A DNA stretch of 64,000 nt from Comamonas piscis (GTDB taxonomy: Bacteria; Pseudomonadota; Gammaproteobacteria; Burkholderiales; Burkholderiaceae_C): positions 310,001-374,000 of the forward strand of contig NZ_CP058554.1 in the NCBI RefSeq assembly GCF_014109725.1. The letters are read 5' to 3'. Made by a program: the position numbers and the translations under genes. The stretch's first letter is position 1, and each line of letters starts with the position of its first letter. Below, one piece after another: positions 1 to 8,211 of this stretch. Below the pieces are notes generated by a model. The model did no database searches. It was not told where the DNA came from and worked only from the letters and a program-made list of their open reading frames with translations.

Positions 1-539
1 AGAAACGACCACTGCGCGCCCAGGAACTCCACGGTCTGGCCGCGCCCGCTCGACGGCAGCATGCCGAGCGAAACGCTGAAGGTCATGATCAGCATCAGAC
101 CCACCCAGAAGGTGGGCAGCGAAAAGCCCACGATGCTGCCGGCCATGATGGATTTGGAAAACCAGCTCTCGGGGTAGAGGCCGGCCAGCAGGCCCAGCGG
201 CACGCCCAGCACCACGGCGATGACCAGCGCGGCAATCGCCAGCTCCAGGGTCGCCGGCAGGCGCTGCAAAATCAGCTCGATCGCCGGCACGTTGTAGACA
301 AAGCTCACGCCCAGGTTGCCCTGCAGCGCACCGCCGACAAAGCCCAGGTACTGGCGCCACAGCGGCTGGTCAAAGCCCAGTTGGGCGATGATGCGCGCGC
401 GCTCGACCTGGTCCACGTCCTGGCCGATCAGAATATCGACCGGGTTGCCGATGGCATGCAGGCCCACGAAGACGATCACCGTCATCAGCAGCACCACCAC
501 CAGGGCCTGCGCAAGGCGGCGCAGCAGCCAGCCGATCAT
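1..539 (-). CDS. Peptide/nickel-type ABC transporter permease (DppB/OppB family), C-terminus beyond window
   Basis: Inner-membrane permease subunit of a dipeptide/oligopeptide-type ABC importer. Reading leftward from the ATG at 539, the frame stays open to the window edge (about 179 residues). It begins MIGWLLRRLAQALVVVLLMT, a first transmembrane helix typical of DppB, followed by a periplasmic region containing a G-N-L-G-V-S-F motif and then two or three more hydrophobic helices. The ATG overlaps the stop of the upstream monooxygenase gene by 4 bp (ATGA), so the two are probably translationally coupled. The companion DppC, DppD/F and binding protein would lie to the left, outside the window. 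The family call is firm; the substrate is unknown. Confidence 0.85.
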   Translation of the reverse strand, partial: MIGWLLRRLAQALVVVLLMTVIVFVGLHAIGNPVDILIGQDVDQVERARIIAQLGFDQPLWRQYLGFVGGALQGNLGVSFVYNVPAIELILQRLPATLELAIAALVIAVVLGVPLGLLAGLYPESWFSKSIMAGSIVGFSLPTFWVGLMLIMTFSVSLGMLPSSGRGQTVEFLGAQWSF

Positions 540-2023
540 GGTGCGTCCGCCTTGTCCAGCAGCGCAGCGGCCTGGCCGGGCGGCTCGGCCGGCGTCCACT
601 CATCGCCAAACACCTCGGGGTCGCTGAAGGCCTGCAGCTTCTCGAAATGCCACTGCACATCTTCGGCATACAGGCGACTGCTGATGCCCTGGGCCAGGCG
701 CTCGGCGCCCACGCTGATCGCAGGAATATCGCCGGACACCGTGCCATGCGTCAGCGCAGCCGGATACGAGAACGCATGGATGCGCTCCAGCCCCGGGCAG
801 GCGCCGGGAATCTTTTGCTGCAGCTCGAAGGCCGGGCCCAGGTCGGGCGAGTCGGAGAGCTCCTGGTCGTCCTCGCCCTCGGGGTGGCGGTAGCGGTCAC
901 CCCAGTTGCGCACATGGGCGGCAAAGGGGGCAAACTCGCTGCGCGCATTCCAGTCGATGCGAAAGCCGGTGGAGAACACGACAAAGTCCAGGTGGAACAC
1001 GCCCTTGGAGGTGTGCACGCGGATCTCGTCGCCGGTCCATTCCATGCGCTCGATCGCGCAGCCCAGGTTGAAGCGGGCATTGGTATGGCGCGACACGCGC
1101 AAGGTGCTGCCCCGGGGTGGCGGCACCTGCTGCACATTGATGTAGTGGCGGATCTTCCACTTCCAGTCGTCAGGCAGGTGCAGATGGCCATGGGTCAGGC
1201 CCGGGCTGCCGGCGCCCTTGCCCTTGTTGACGCGCGGAATATCGCTGCGGCGGATCAGCAGATCGACGCTCGCAGCGCCGCTCTCCAGCGCGGTGGCGGC
1301 GCTGTCCATGGCCGAAGCACCAGCCCCCACCACGCCGATGCGCTTGCCAGCCAGTTGGGCGTAATCGGTGCTGTCCGAGGAATGCGCCCAGCGGTCGCGC
1401 GGCAGGCTGCGTGCCATCTCGGGCACATAGGCGCCGCCCAGGCCATCGCGGCCGGTGGCCAGCACCACATGGCGCGCCAGCACCTTGCGTGCGCCATCGG
1501 GGGTTTCCAGGTCGAGCTGCACCACACCATCGGCGCCGCGCGGGCGCACGGCCAGTACCTTGTGGCCGTTGTGCACCGGCAGCGCCAGCACCTGGCGGTA
1601 CCAGCGCAGGTAGTCCATCCACTGCAGGCGCGGGATCTTGTCGAGCGCCTCCCAGGCCTCCAGGCCAAACTGCGACTCGAACCAGGCGCGGAAGGTCAGC
1701 GCCGGTTTGCCCAGCGCCGGGCCGGTGAGCTGCTTGGGCGAGCGCAGGGTTTCCATGCGCGCCGTCGTCGCCCAGGGGCCTTCAAAGCCGGCGGGCGACT
1801 GGTCAAAAATCTCGGCAGGGACGCCCATGAAGCGCAGCGCCGCGCAAGCGGCCAGGCCCGACATGCCGCCACCGATGATGGCAACGGGCAGAATCGGCTC
1901 GCCCTCGAGCGCGGTTTCGGGCACCCAGTCCTTGGCGGGCAGGTCCAGCCAGGCCAGGTCCTGGCGCACCCGTGCTTCGAGTGCAGCCAGCCCAGCGGGC
2001 GGCAATTGGCGGTCGTCGTTCAT
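536..2023 (-). CDS. FAD/NAD(P)-dependent flavin monooxygenase-like oxidoreductase
   Basis: A 495-residue two-dinucleotide-binding flavoprotein of the flavin-containing monooxygenase/FAD-dependent oxidoreductase superfamily. Visible motifs are an FAD Rossmann fingerprint GGGMSG near residues 51-56, an ATG-type motif (VVLATGRDG) near 187-194, and an NADPH-type fingerprint VVGAGASA near 231-238. The C-terminus has the FSTGFRID segment common in the family. It probably oxygenates a nitrogen or sulfur centre of a small molecule, but the substrate cannot be read from sequence. It starts inside the end of the LysR gene (ATGA overlap) and its own stop overlaps the permease start, so regulator, enzyme and transporter form one transcription unit. 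Confidence 0.85.
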   Translation of the reverse strand: MNDDRQLPPAGLAALEARVRQDLAWLDLPAKDWVPETALEGEPILPVAIIGGGMSGLAACAALRFMGVPAEIFDQSPAGFEGPWATTARMETLRSPKQLTGPALGKPALTFRAWFESQFGLEAWEALDKIPRLQWMDYLRWYRQVLALPVHNGHKVLAVRPRGADGVVQLDLETPDGARKVLARHVVLATGRDGLGGAYVPEMARSLPRDRWAHSSDSTDYAQLAGKRIGVVGAGASAMDSAATALESGAASVDLLIRRSDIPRVNKGKGAGSPGLTHGHLHLPDDWKWKIRHYINVQQVPPPRGSTLRVSRHTNARFNLGCAIERMEWTGDEIRVHTSKGVFHLDFVVFSTGFRIDWNARSEFAPFAAHVRNWGDRYRHPEGEDDQELSDSPDLGPAFELQQKIPGACPGLERIHAFSYPAALTHGTVSGDIPAISVGAERLAQGISSRLYAEDVQWHFEKLQAFSDPEVFGDEWTPAEPPGQAAALLDKADAP

Positions 2024-3036
2024 TCGTGGTTCTCTAAAGGTTCTTGTGCGCCAGCAGCGGGCCGGTGGCCCTCTGGCAGCATTTCTTCCAGCAGCGCGGC
2101 GTGGGCGCGCGCGTCATGCAGTACAAAGCCGGGCAGCAGCGCCTGCGCCACCTCGGTCAAGGCCTGGCACAGCGCATCCATCGCCGGCGTGCAAGGCGTG
2201 GCCTGCTGGCTGACCACACCAAACAAAAAGGGGATCTCGGTATCGAGCGGTCGCACCACCACACCCTGCAGCGGCAGGCCCAGCGCCGTCACCGGCTCCA
2301 GCACCGAGACACCCAGGCCCGCGCGCACGGCCGCAATCGCGTTCACCGAGGCATTGGTTTCCATGAACTGGGTCTGGCCGGGCAGCTCGCCAGGGCGGGC
2401 GGCGGCAAAGGCTTCATCGAGGCGGCCGCGCAAGCGGTAGGGGTTGGCCATGGTGATGATGCGGCGCTCAGCCAGCGCCAGCAGCGGCACCACATCGAGC
2501 GCAGCCAGGGGGTCCGCTTCGGGCAGCACTGCCACGCAGGGCGCACGGCCAATCCAATGCACTTGCAGGCCTCTGTGTTCTAGCGGCAAGCTGCTCACGC
2601 CCAGCTGGGCGGCACCCGTCAGCACGCCTTGCGCCACCTGCTCGGGCGATGCGCTGCGCAGCTGGATGTGCGAGATGCTTTGCGCCATCGCGCCTTCTAG
2701 CCGCGCCAGCGCTGCAGGCACCAAGCCGGCGGCCAGCGCCGGCGTGGCCAGCAGGTTCAGCGGGCGCTGGCTGCCGCCTGCGATCTCGCGGGCGCGCTGG
2801 CGTATCTGCTGCAGGCTGTGCAGCGCATGGGCCACGTCCTCATACAGCAGAAAGCCTTGTTCATTCGGGGTAATGCGCGGGCCATTGCGGCTGAACAGCG
2901 CATAGCCAATCTCCTGCTCCAGCTCCTGCACCAGGCGGCTGATCGCCGGCTGCGAACGACCCAGCATGCGGCCGGCGGCCGTCACGCTGCCGGTCGAGAT
3001 CACGGCCGCGAAGGCCTCAAGCTGGCGAAGTTCCAT
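2020..3036 (-). CDS. LysR-family transcriptional regulator, first gene of the monooxygenase/transporter operon
   Basis: A 338-residue LysR regulator. The chosen start (MELRQLEAF) gives the standard LysR N-terminus; an upstream in-frame ATG at 3069 would add 11 atypical residues. The winged helix-turn-helix lies at residues 1-60 (SVTAAGRMLGRSQPAISRLV), followed by an effector-binding domain with the usual G-L-G-V-S-V-L-E-P segment near residue 230. Its stop codon overlaps the start of the monooxygenase gene by 4 bp. LysR regulators are more often divergent from their targets; here the regulator leads the operon, so it probably controls its own transcription along with the enzyme and transporter. 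The effector is unknown. Confidence 0.88.
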   Translation of the reverse strand: MELRQLEAFAAVISTGSVTAAGRMLGRSQPAISRLVQELEQEIGYALFSRNGPRITPNEQGFLLYEDVAHALHSLQQIRQRAREIAGGSQRPLNLLATPALAAGLVPAALARLEGAMAQSISHIQLRSASPEQVAQGVLTGAAQLGVSSLPLEHRGLQVHWIGRAPCVAVLPEADPLAALDVVPLLALAERRIITMANPYRLRGRLDEAFAAARPGELPGQTQFMETNASVNAIAAVRAGLGVSVLEPVTALGLPLQGVVVRPLDTEIPFLFGVVSQQATPCTPAMDALCQALTEVAQALLPGFVLHDARAHAALLEEMLPEGHRPAAGAQEPLENHE

Positions 3037-3165
3037 GGTGTTGAATGCGAAAACCGCATTCTGAAGCATTGAGTATGCACTTCACAAATACTAAATCGAC
3101 ATATCCAAATACCTCCAGCGTATTTACCCGAGTACGCGGGGGCTCGCCCGCTACGGTGCAGACGC

Positions 3166-3187
3166 AAAAAAGGGAGCATGCGCTCCC
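3166..3187 (-). terminator. Rho-independent terminator downstream of trpB
   Basis: An inverted repeat GGGAGC-ATGC-GCTCCC at 3172-3187. Read on the minus strand it is followed by a run of six T (the A-run at 3166-3171). It lies about 43 bp past the trpB stop codon. Confidence 0.8.
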
Positions 3188-3229
3188 TGTGTGGCGGCCG
3201 TTTCCGGCGGTTTTTAGCTCACATTTCGC

Positions 3230-4438
3230 TCAGAGCCCCAGCTTCTTGGCCACGTAATCGGCGTCCTTGTCGCCCCGGCCCGAGAGGTTGACGAGGATAT
3301 TCACCCCCTTGTCCAGCTGGGGTGCGATGCCCATGGCCCAGGCGACGGCATGGGCACTTTCCAGCGCCGGGATGATGCCCTCGACCCGCGACAGCGTCAT
3401 GAAGGCGTGGAGGCAGGCCTTGTCGTCCACAGCCTGGTAATCAACCCGGCCCAGGTCCTTGAGGTAGCTGTGCTGCGGGCCCACGCCAGGGTAGTCCAGG
3501 CCCGAGGCGATGGAATGCACGGCGGCAGGGCTGCCATCGGCGTTCTCCAGCACATAGCATTTCATGCCATGGATGGCACCTGGCTTGCCCACCGACAAGG
3601 TGGCGGCATGCTTGCCCGGCTGGTCCACGCCCTCGCCCGCCGGCTCCACACCGACCAGCTTGACAGCGGCATCGGGCAAAAAGGCGCTGAAGATGCCCAT
3701 CGCATTGGAGCCGCCGCCCACGCAGGCCGCCACATAGTCGGGCAGCTTGCCGTGGCGGGTCTGGAACTGCTCGCGCGCCTCGCGCCCCACGATGGACTGG
3801 AAGTCGCGCACCATCTTTGGAAACGGATGCGGGCCCACCACCGAGCCAATCGCATAGAGGTAGTTCGTCGGGTCCTTGAGGTATTCCACAAACGCGCTGT
3901 CCACCGCCTCCTTCAAGGTCGCCTGGCCAAAGGTCACCGGCACCAGCTTGCAACCCAGGATGCGCATCTTCGTGACGTTGGGGTGCTCCTTCTCGATATC
4001 GACCTGGCCCATGTGGATCTCGCAGGGGATGCCCACCAAAGCGCAGGCCGTCGCCAAGGCCACGCCATGCTGGCCAGCGCCCGTCTCGGCAATCACCTTG
4101 GTCTTGCCCATGAACTTGGCCAGCAGCGCCTCGCCCAGGCAGTGGTTGATCTTGTGCGCGCCCGTGTGGTTCAGGTCTTCGCGCTTCAGGTGGATCTGCG
4201 CGCCACCCAGCTGTTCCGAGAGTCGCTTGGCATGGAAGATGGGGCTGGGGCGGCCCACATAGTCCTGGAACAGGTGCTTGAGCTCATCCTGGAAATCCTG
4301 GCGCTGCACGATCTGCTCGTAGGCCTCGGCGATGTCGTCCATGGCCTGCTTCAGATGCGGAGGCACCAGCTGGCCGCCGTAGTCACCAAAGAAACCGTTG
4401 GCATCAGGCATCTCCGCAAAGTTCATCATTGTTGTCAT
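3230..4438 (-). CDS. trpB: Tryptophan synthase beta chain (solitary copy)
   Basis: PLP-dependent TrpB condenses indole with L-serine to give tryptophan in the cytoplasm. The 402-residue length is normal. Visible features are the Schiff-base lysine in HTGAHKINHCLG (Lys96), the catalytic-loop segment AETGAGQHGVA, and the phosphate-binding GGGSNAMG. The start MTTMMNF was chosen because upstream codons (to 4522) do not resemble TrpB. No trpA, trpF or other trp gene is adjacent, whereas in proteobacteria trpB is normally followed by trpA. The region after GAGQHGVA reads GQVDIEKEHPNVTKMRILG, which from memory is a less common variant of the segment near the TrpA interface. It is divergent from the DUF2868 gene. 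Confidence 0.93.
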   Translation of the reverse strand: MTTMMNFAEMPDANGFFGDYGGQLVPPHLKQAMDDIAEAYEQIVQRQDFQDELKHLFQDYVGRPSPIFHAKRLSEQLGGAQIHLKREDLNHTGAHKINHCLGEALLAKFMGKTKVIAETGAGQHGVALATACALVGIPCEIHMGQVDIEKEHPNVTKMRILGCKLVPVTFGQATLKEAVDSAFVEYLKDPTNYLYAIGSVVGPHPFPKMVRDFQSIVGREAREQFQTRHGKLPDYVAACVGGGSNAMGIFSAFLPDAAVKLVGVEPAGEGVDQPGKHAATLSVGKPGAIHGMKCYVLENADGSPAAVHSIASGLDYPGVGPQHSYLKDLGRVDYQAVDDKACLHAFMTLSRVEGIIPALESAHAVAWAMGIAPQLDKGVNILVNLSGRGDKDADYVAKKLGL

Positions 4439-4530
4439 TGGCTGCTTCGTTATGAGGATGGCAAACTTGGTTGATACCACAGCGTCCCCGGCTACAGCTT
4501 GCAGGTTTTCCCGATGCCACAATAGCTGCC

Positions 4531-6042
4531 ATGAAAGCTGACGCCGTTCGTGACATCGCCCTGGCCCATGCCATCGAGACCTCGCCGCCCCATGAGGCCC
4601 TGCCCAGCGCTGCGCGCTGCGAGGCCATCACGCAGGAGGTGCTGCACACCTTGGGCAAGCCGGCGCTGGGAGGCAAGGCCGGCCAGGCCGTCTTTGCCCA
4701 GTTTCTGCAGCAGCGCGCCAAGCGCATCATCCAGGCCAGCCAGCTGCCTGCCGATGTGCGCCAGCTCTGGCAACACGCCCCGGGCCTCGCGCGCTGGATG
4801 CCGCTGGCCATCGGCCTGTTGGCCCTGTGCCTGGGCTTTGCCAGCCACCGCATCACCGATCCGCACCGGGTCGATCTGCTGTCGCTGTCCTTGATGGGCA
4901 TCGTGCTGTGGAACCTGCTGATGTATGCGGTGTTGCTGGTTCGCAGCCTGCTGGGCCTGGCGCGGCGCAAGCCCGCCCGGGTAGCGCCCTGGGAGCCCGC
5001 ACAGCAAGCCGCCACCGGCGCCGCCCCCAGCGCCCCGGTGGCCGACGAGCACCCCGGCTGGCTGGCCCGCCTGCGCGGCAAGGCCATGCCCGCGCTGCGC
5101 GGCAGTGGCCTGCGCAGGATGGCGCTGCGCTTTGAGCGCAACTGGTGGCAGGCGAGCGAGGGCGTGCGCAATGCCCAGCTCTTGCAGTGGCTGCACCTGG
5201 GTGCGGCGCTGGTGGCCGTGGGCGCACTGGCCTCGCTCTGGCTCACCGGCTTGACCAAGGAATACCAGGTCGGCTGGGAGAGCACCTTTCTGTCGGCCGC
5301 GCAGGTGCAGCACTGGCTCAATATTCTGTTCGCCCCCACGCAGTGGCTGCAGTGGACGGCACCCTGGAGCCTGGCCGACATCCAGGCGCTGCAAGGCTGG
5401 GTGAGCAGCGGCCTGCCAGCGGCCCCCGCTGCAAGCACCGATGCCATCGCGGCTCCCGCCTCCAGCGTCGGCGAGCGCTGGGTCTGGGCCTATACCGCCT
5501 TGCTGGCGGCCACCGTGGTGGTACCGCGCTTGCTGCTGGCCCTGTGGCAGGGGCTGCGCGCGCGCTGGCGCCGCCAGCACCTGCAGCTGCCGCTGAACCA
5601 GGCCTACTTTGCCCGCCTGCAGCGCGACTTTGGCGGCCTGGCCACACGCCTGGTGCTGCTGCCCTTCAGCATGGATGTGACGCCCGAGCGCCGCGCGGCG
5701 ATCGACCACCATGCCATCGGCCTCTATGGCGCTGGCGCCCATGTTGACTGGCTGCCGACCCTGGCCTATGGCGCGCCGCTGCCAGCGGTTGATATCGACC
5801 CGGCAGCGCAGGCGATTGCGCTCATCAGCCTGTCGGCCACGCCCGAGGCCGAGGTGCATGGCGAGCTGCTGACCCAGCTGCGCAACCGCCATGGTGCCAA
5901 CGGCCAGCTCTGGCTCTGGGCCAGCGATTTTGCCGCCCGCAACGCCGGCGCACCCCGCCGCCTGCAGGAGCGCGAGGCGCTCTGGCAGGAGTTTGCCCAC
6001 CAGCATGGCTTTAACGCCCAGCTGATCACCACCGGCGCCTGA
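4531..6042 (+). CDS. DUF2868-type multi-pass membrane protein paired with a GTPase
   Basis: A 503-residue inner-membrane protein matching my recollection of DUF2868. Two hydrophobic helices lie at roughly residues 90-107 and 118-145, an Ala/Pro-rich cytoplasmic stretch follows, and two more helices lie near 220-245 and 310-335. The C-terminal part (about 350-503) is soluble and carries no recognised catalytic motif. The start MKADAVRDIALAHA was preferred because the 20 upstream in-frame residues lie in the divergent promoter region. The gene ends 13 bp before the DUF3482 GTPase, a pairing conserved in many proteobacteria, so the two products probably act together at the membrane. No biochemical function is established to my knowledge. 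Confidence 0.85.
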   Translation: MKADAVRDIALAHAIETSPPHEALPSAARCEAITQEVLHTLGKPALGGKAGQAVFAQFLQQRAKRIIQASQLPADVRQLWQHAPGLARWMPLAIGLLALCLGFASHRITDPHRVDLLSLSLMGIVLWNLLMYAVLLVRSLLGLARRKPARVAPWEPAQQAATGAAPSAPVADEHPGWLARLRGKAMPALRGSGLRRMALRFERNWWQASEGVRNAQLLQWLHLGAALVAVGALASLWLTGLTKEYQVGWESTFLSAAQVQHWLNILFAPTQWLQWTAPWSLADIQALQGWVSSGLPAAPAASTDAIAAPASSVGERWVWAYTALLAATVVVPRLLLALWQGLRARWRRQHLQLPLNQAYFARLQRDFGGLATRLVLLPFSMDVTPERRAAIDHHAIGLYGAGAHVDWLPTLAYGAPLPAVDIDPAAQAIALISLSATPEAEVHGELLTQLRNRHGANGQLWLWASDFAARNAGAPRRLQEREALWQEFAHQHGFNAQLITTGA

Positions 6043-6055
6043 CGAGACCCGCACG

Positions 6056-7660
6056 ATGACCGAGATGACCAACGATCCCCAACTCCCCGCGCCCCTGGCA
6101 CCCGATGCGATCGGCGCCAGCGACCAGTCGATTGCCTGGTGCCTGCTGTCGCACACCAACATCGGCAAGACCACCTTGGCGCGCACCCTGGTGGCCGAGG
6201 ACATTGGCGAAGTGCAAGACGCCGCCCACGTCACCAGCCAATCGCAGCGCTACCTGCTGCAGCGCTCGGACCAGGGTGATGAGCTGTGGCTTTGGGACAC
6301 GCCGGGTTTTGGCGATTCGGTGCGGCTCTACAACCGCTTGAAGCAGCAGGGCAACCCGTTGGGCTGGTTTCTGTCAAATGTTTGGGACCGCTGGCGCGAC
6401 AAGCCCTTCTACATGAGCCAGCGCGCCTTGCAGGCCGCGCGCGACCATGCCGATGTGATGCTCTACCTGGTCAATGCCGCCGAAGACCCGGCCGACGCCG
6501 GTTACTGGGCCAGCGAGATGCGCATCCTGCAGTGGATGGACAAGCCCGTGCTGGTGCTGCTCAACCAGATCGGCAGCGACACCACGGCCGCGCAAACCGC
6601 TGCCGACCTGCAGCGCTGGCGCACGGCGACGGCCGAGTTTGCCGGCACCGTCCGCTCGGTGCAGGTGCTCGATGCCTTTACCCGCAGCTGGTGGCATGAG
6701 AAGCAGGTGATGCAGTCCATCGCACCGCTGCTGCCCGATGCCAAGCAGCCAGCCTACCAGCGCCTGCTGCAAACCCGCGCAGCGCGCCAGCAGCAGCGCG
6801 AAGCGGCCAGCTTGAAGGCACTGGCCGAGCAGCTGCTGCTGGCAGCTACCGCGCAAGAGACGGTGCAGGCCGGTGACAACAAGCTTTGGCAGCGCGCCTG
6901 GAGCAAGGTGAGCGGCTCGGTCGCCCAGGCCATCCGTGGCAGCGGCGCTGAGGGCGCCGAATTGAGCCCCGAGCAGACCGCTGCGATGCAACGCCTGACC
7001 CAGTCACTGCAGCAGGCCGACCTGGCCAGCACCCAGGCCTTGCTGGCCTTGCACCAGCTCGACGGCCAGGCGGCCAGCCAGATCCAGCAACAGCTCAAGG
7101 ACCACCTCAAAACCAGCACACCGCTGGACCCGCAGACAGCCAGCCTTTGGGGTGCGCTCACGGCCGGCGCTGCCACCGGCTTGGGCGCCGACATGGTCGC
7201 CGGTGGCATGACCCTGGGCGCTGGTGCGCTGGTGGGCGCCTTGGTGGGCGCCGTCACCTTTGCCGGCGCCGCCTGGAGCGCCAACAAGATGTTTGACCAG
7301 CAGGCCCAGCGCTTTCACCTCTCACCCGAGTACCTCAGCGCCTTGACCGGCCAGCTGCTGCTCAAGTACCTGGTGATCTCGCACTTTGGCCGGGGGCGCG
7401 GGCGCTACACCAGCCCCAGCGCACCGGCGCAGTGGAGCGAGGCGGTGCAGGCCGCTGTGCAGCTGCGCGCCACGCAATGGCAGCAGCAGTGGAAGGCGCT
7501 GGGCAGCCTGCCGCCTGGCGACGCGCTGAGCGATGAGGCGCGTGCCGCCTACCTGCAGGCATTGCAGCTGCAGCTGGGTGACTGCCTGCACCAGGCGCTG
7601 AACCGCCTCTACCCCGACATGGATCGATCGGCAGCCAGTGCTGATACAAATACTCAATAA
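6056..7660 (+). CDS. DUF3482-family GTPase with a C-terminal glycine-zipper membrane segment
   Basis: A 534-residue TRAFAC-like GTPase. A P-loop variant SHTNIGKTT (about residues 32-40) has Ser in place of the first Gly. The Walker B/G3 motif is DTPGFGDS (about 80-87). The position expected for the G4 NKxD motif reads LLNQIGSD (about 164-171). After a helical region rich in Gln and Ala, residues about 365-410 form a Gly/Ala-rich segment (GALTAGAATGLGADMVAGG and onward) that looks membrane-inserting. It is co-transcribed with the DUF2868 membrane protein upstream. Guanine specificity is uncertain given the altered G4. The process served is unknown; the family is sometimes linked to cell-envelope roles by analogy only. 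Confidence 0.85.
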   Translation: MTEMTNDPQLPAPLAPDAIGASDQSIAWCLLSHTNIGKTTLARTLVAEDIGEVQDAAHVTSQSQRYLLQRSDQGDELWLWDTPGFGDSVRLYNRLKQQGNPLGWFLSNVWDRWRDKPFYMSQRALQAARDHADVMLYLVNAAEDPADAGYWASEMRILQWMDKPVLVLLNQIGSDTTAAQTAADLQRWRTATAEFAGTVRSVQVLDAFTRSWWHEKQVMQSIAPLLPDAKQPAYQRLLQTRAARQQQREAASLKALAEQLLLAATAQETVQAGDNKLWQRAWSKVSGSVAQAIRGSGAEGAELSPEQTAAMQRLTQSLQQADLASTQALLALHQLDGQAASQIQQQLKDHLKTSTPLDPQTASLWGALTAGAATGLGADMVAGGMTLGAGALVGALVGAVTFAGAAWSANKMFDQQAQRFHLSPEYLSALTGQLLLKYLVISHFGRGRGRYTSPSAPAQWSEAVQAAVQLRATQWQQQWKALGSLPPGDALSDEARAAYLQALQLQLGDCLHQALNRLYPDMDRSAASADTNTQ

Positions 7661-7803
7661 AAACAAGCAATTACAAAATAACCAGCGATAAGCAACATCA
7701 ATTCGCATTGACCCGGTTGTTTTTTGTGGATGCCCGCCGCAGCATGGAACTGCCATGGCCCTGCGGCCTGGCATTCCGACCAACATAACGACAGGAGAGT
7801 TTT

Positions 7804-8160
7804 ATGCGCAACACCTGGAAAGCCTGGATCAGCGGTATTGCCCTGTGCAGCACCGCTGCCGTTTTTGCCCAAACCCCGGCAGCAGGCACGGCACCGGCCG
7901 CCAAACCGGCGCCAGCCGCCAAAACCACCGCAGCGGCGCCTGCTGCCGCACCAGCGGCTGCAGTAGACAAAGCCAAGGCCAAGACCCCCGCCCCCGGCGG
8001 CGGTGCCGGCAAGGTCTGGGCCAATACCAATTCCAAGATCTACCACTGCCAAGGTGACCGCTACTACGGCACCACCAAGCAGGGCGAGTACATGACCCTG
8101 GCAGATGCCAAGGCCAAGGGCATCCAGCCCGCCAAGGGCAGCAAGGCCTGCAACAGCTGA
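7804..8160 (+). CDS. Small exported protein: signal peptide, Ala/Pro linker and compact C-terminal domain
   Basis: A 118-residue protein with a signal peptide (MRNTWKAWISGIALCSTAAVFAQ, cut after AFA), then about 40 residues almost wholly of Ala, Pro and Lys, then a compact domain of about 50 residues beginning GKVWANTNSKIYHCQG. The C-terminal domain carries two cysteines (IYHC and KACNS) that could form a disulfide in the periplasm. Similar short 'KVWVNTxSKVYHC' domains occur in small secreted proteins of Burkholderiales, function unknown. A good ribosome site (ACAGGAGAG) lies about 7 bp before the ATG. The gene ends in a strong terminator and appears monocistronic. Confidence 0.85.
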   Translation: MRNTWKAWISGIALCSTAAVFAQTPAAGTAPAAKPAPAAKTTAAAPAAAPAAAVDKAKAKTPAPGGGAGKVWANTNSKIYHCQGDRYYGTTKQGEYMTLADAKAKGIQPAKGSKACNS

Positions 8161-8184
8161 TCAGGCCTACCCCAACACACTCCA

Positions 8185-8211
8185 CCCCGCGCACCCTGGC
8201 GGGGCTTTTTT
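8185..8211 (+). terminator. Rho-independent terminator after the small exported protein
   Basis: The stem CCCCGC (8185-8190) pairs with GCGGGG (8199-8204) and is followed by a T-run. The T-run contains the stop codon of the convergent permease gene, so the two units meet here. Confidence 0.85.
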
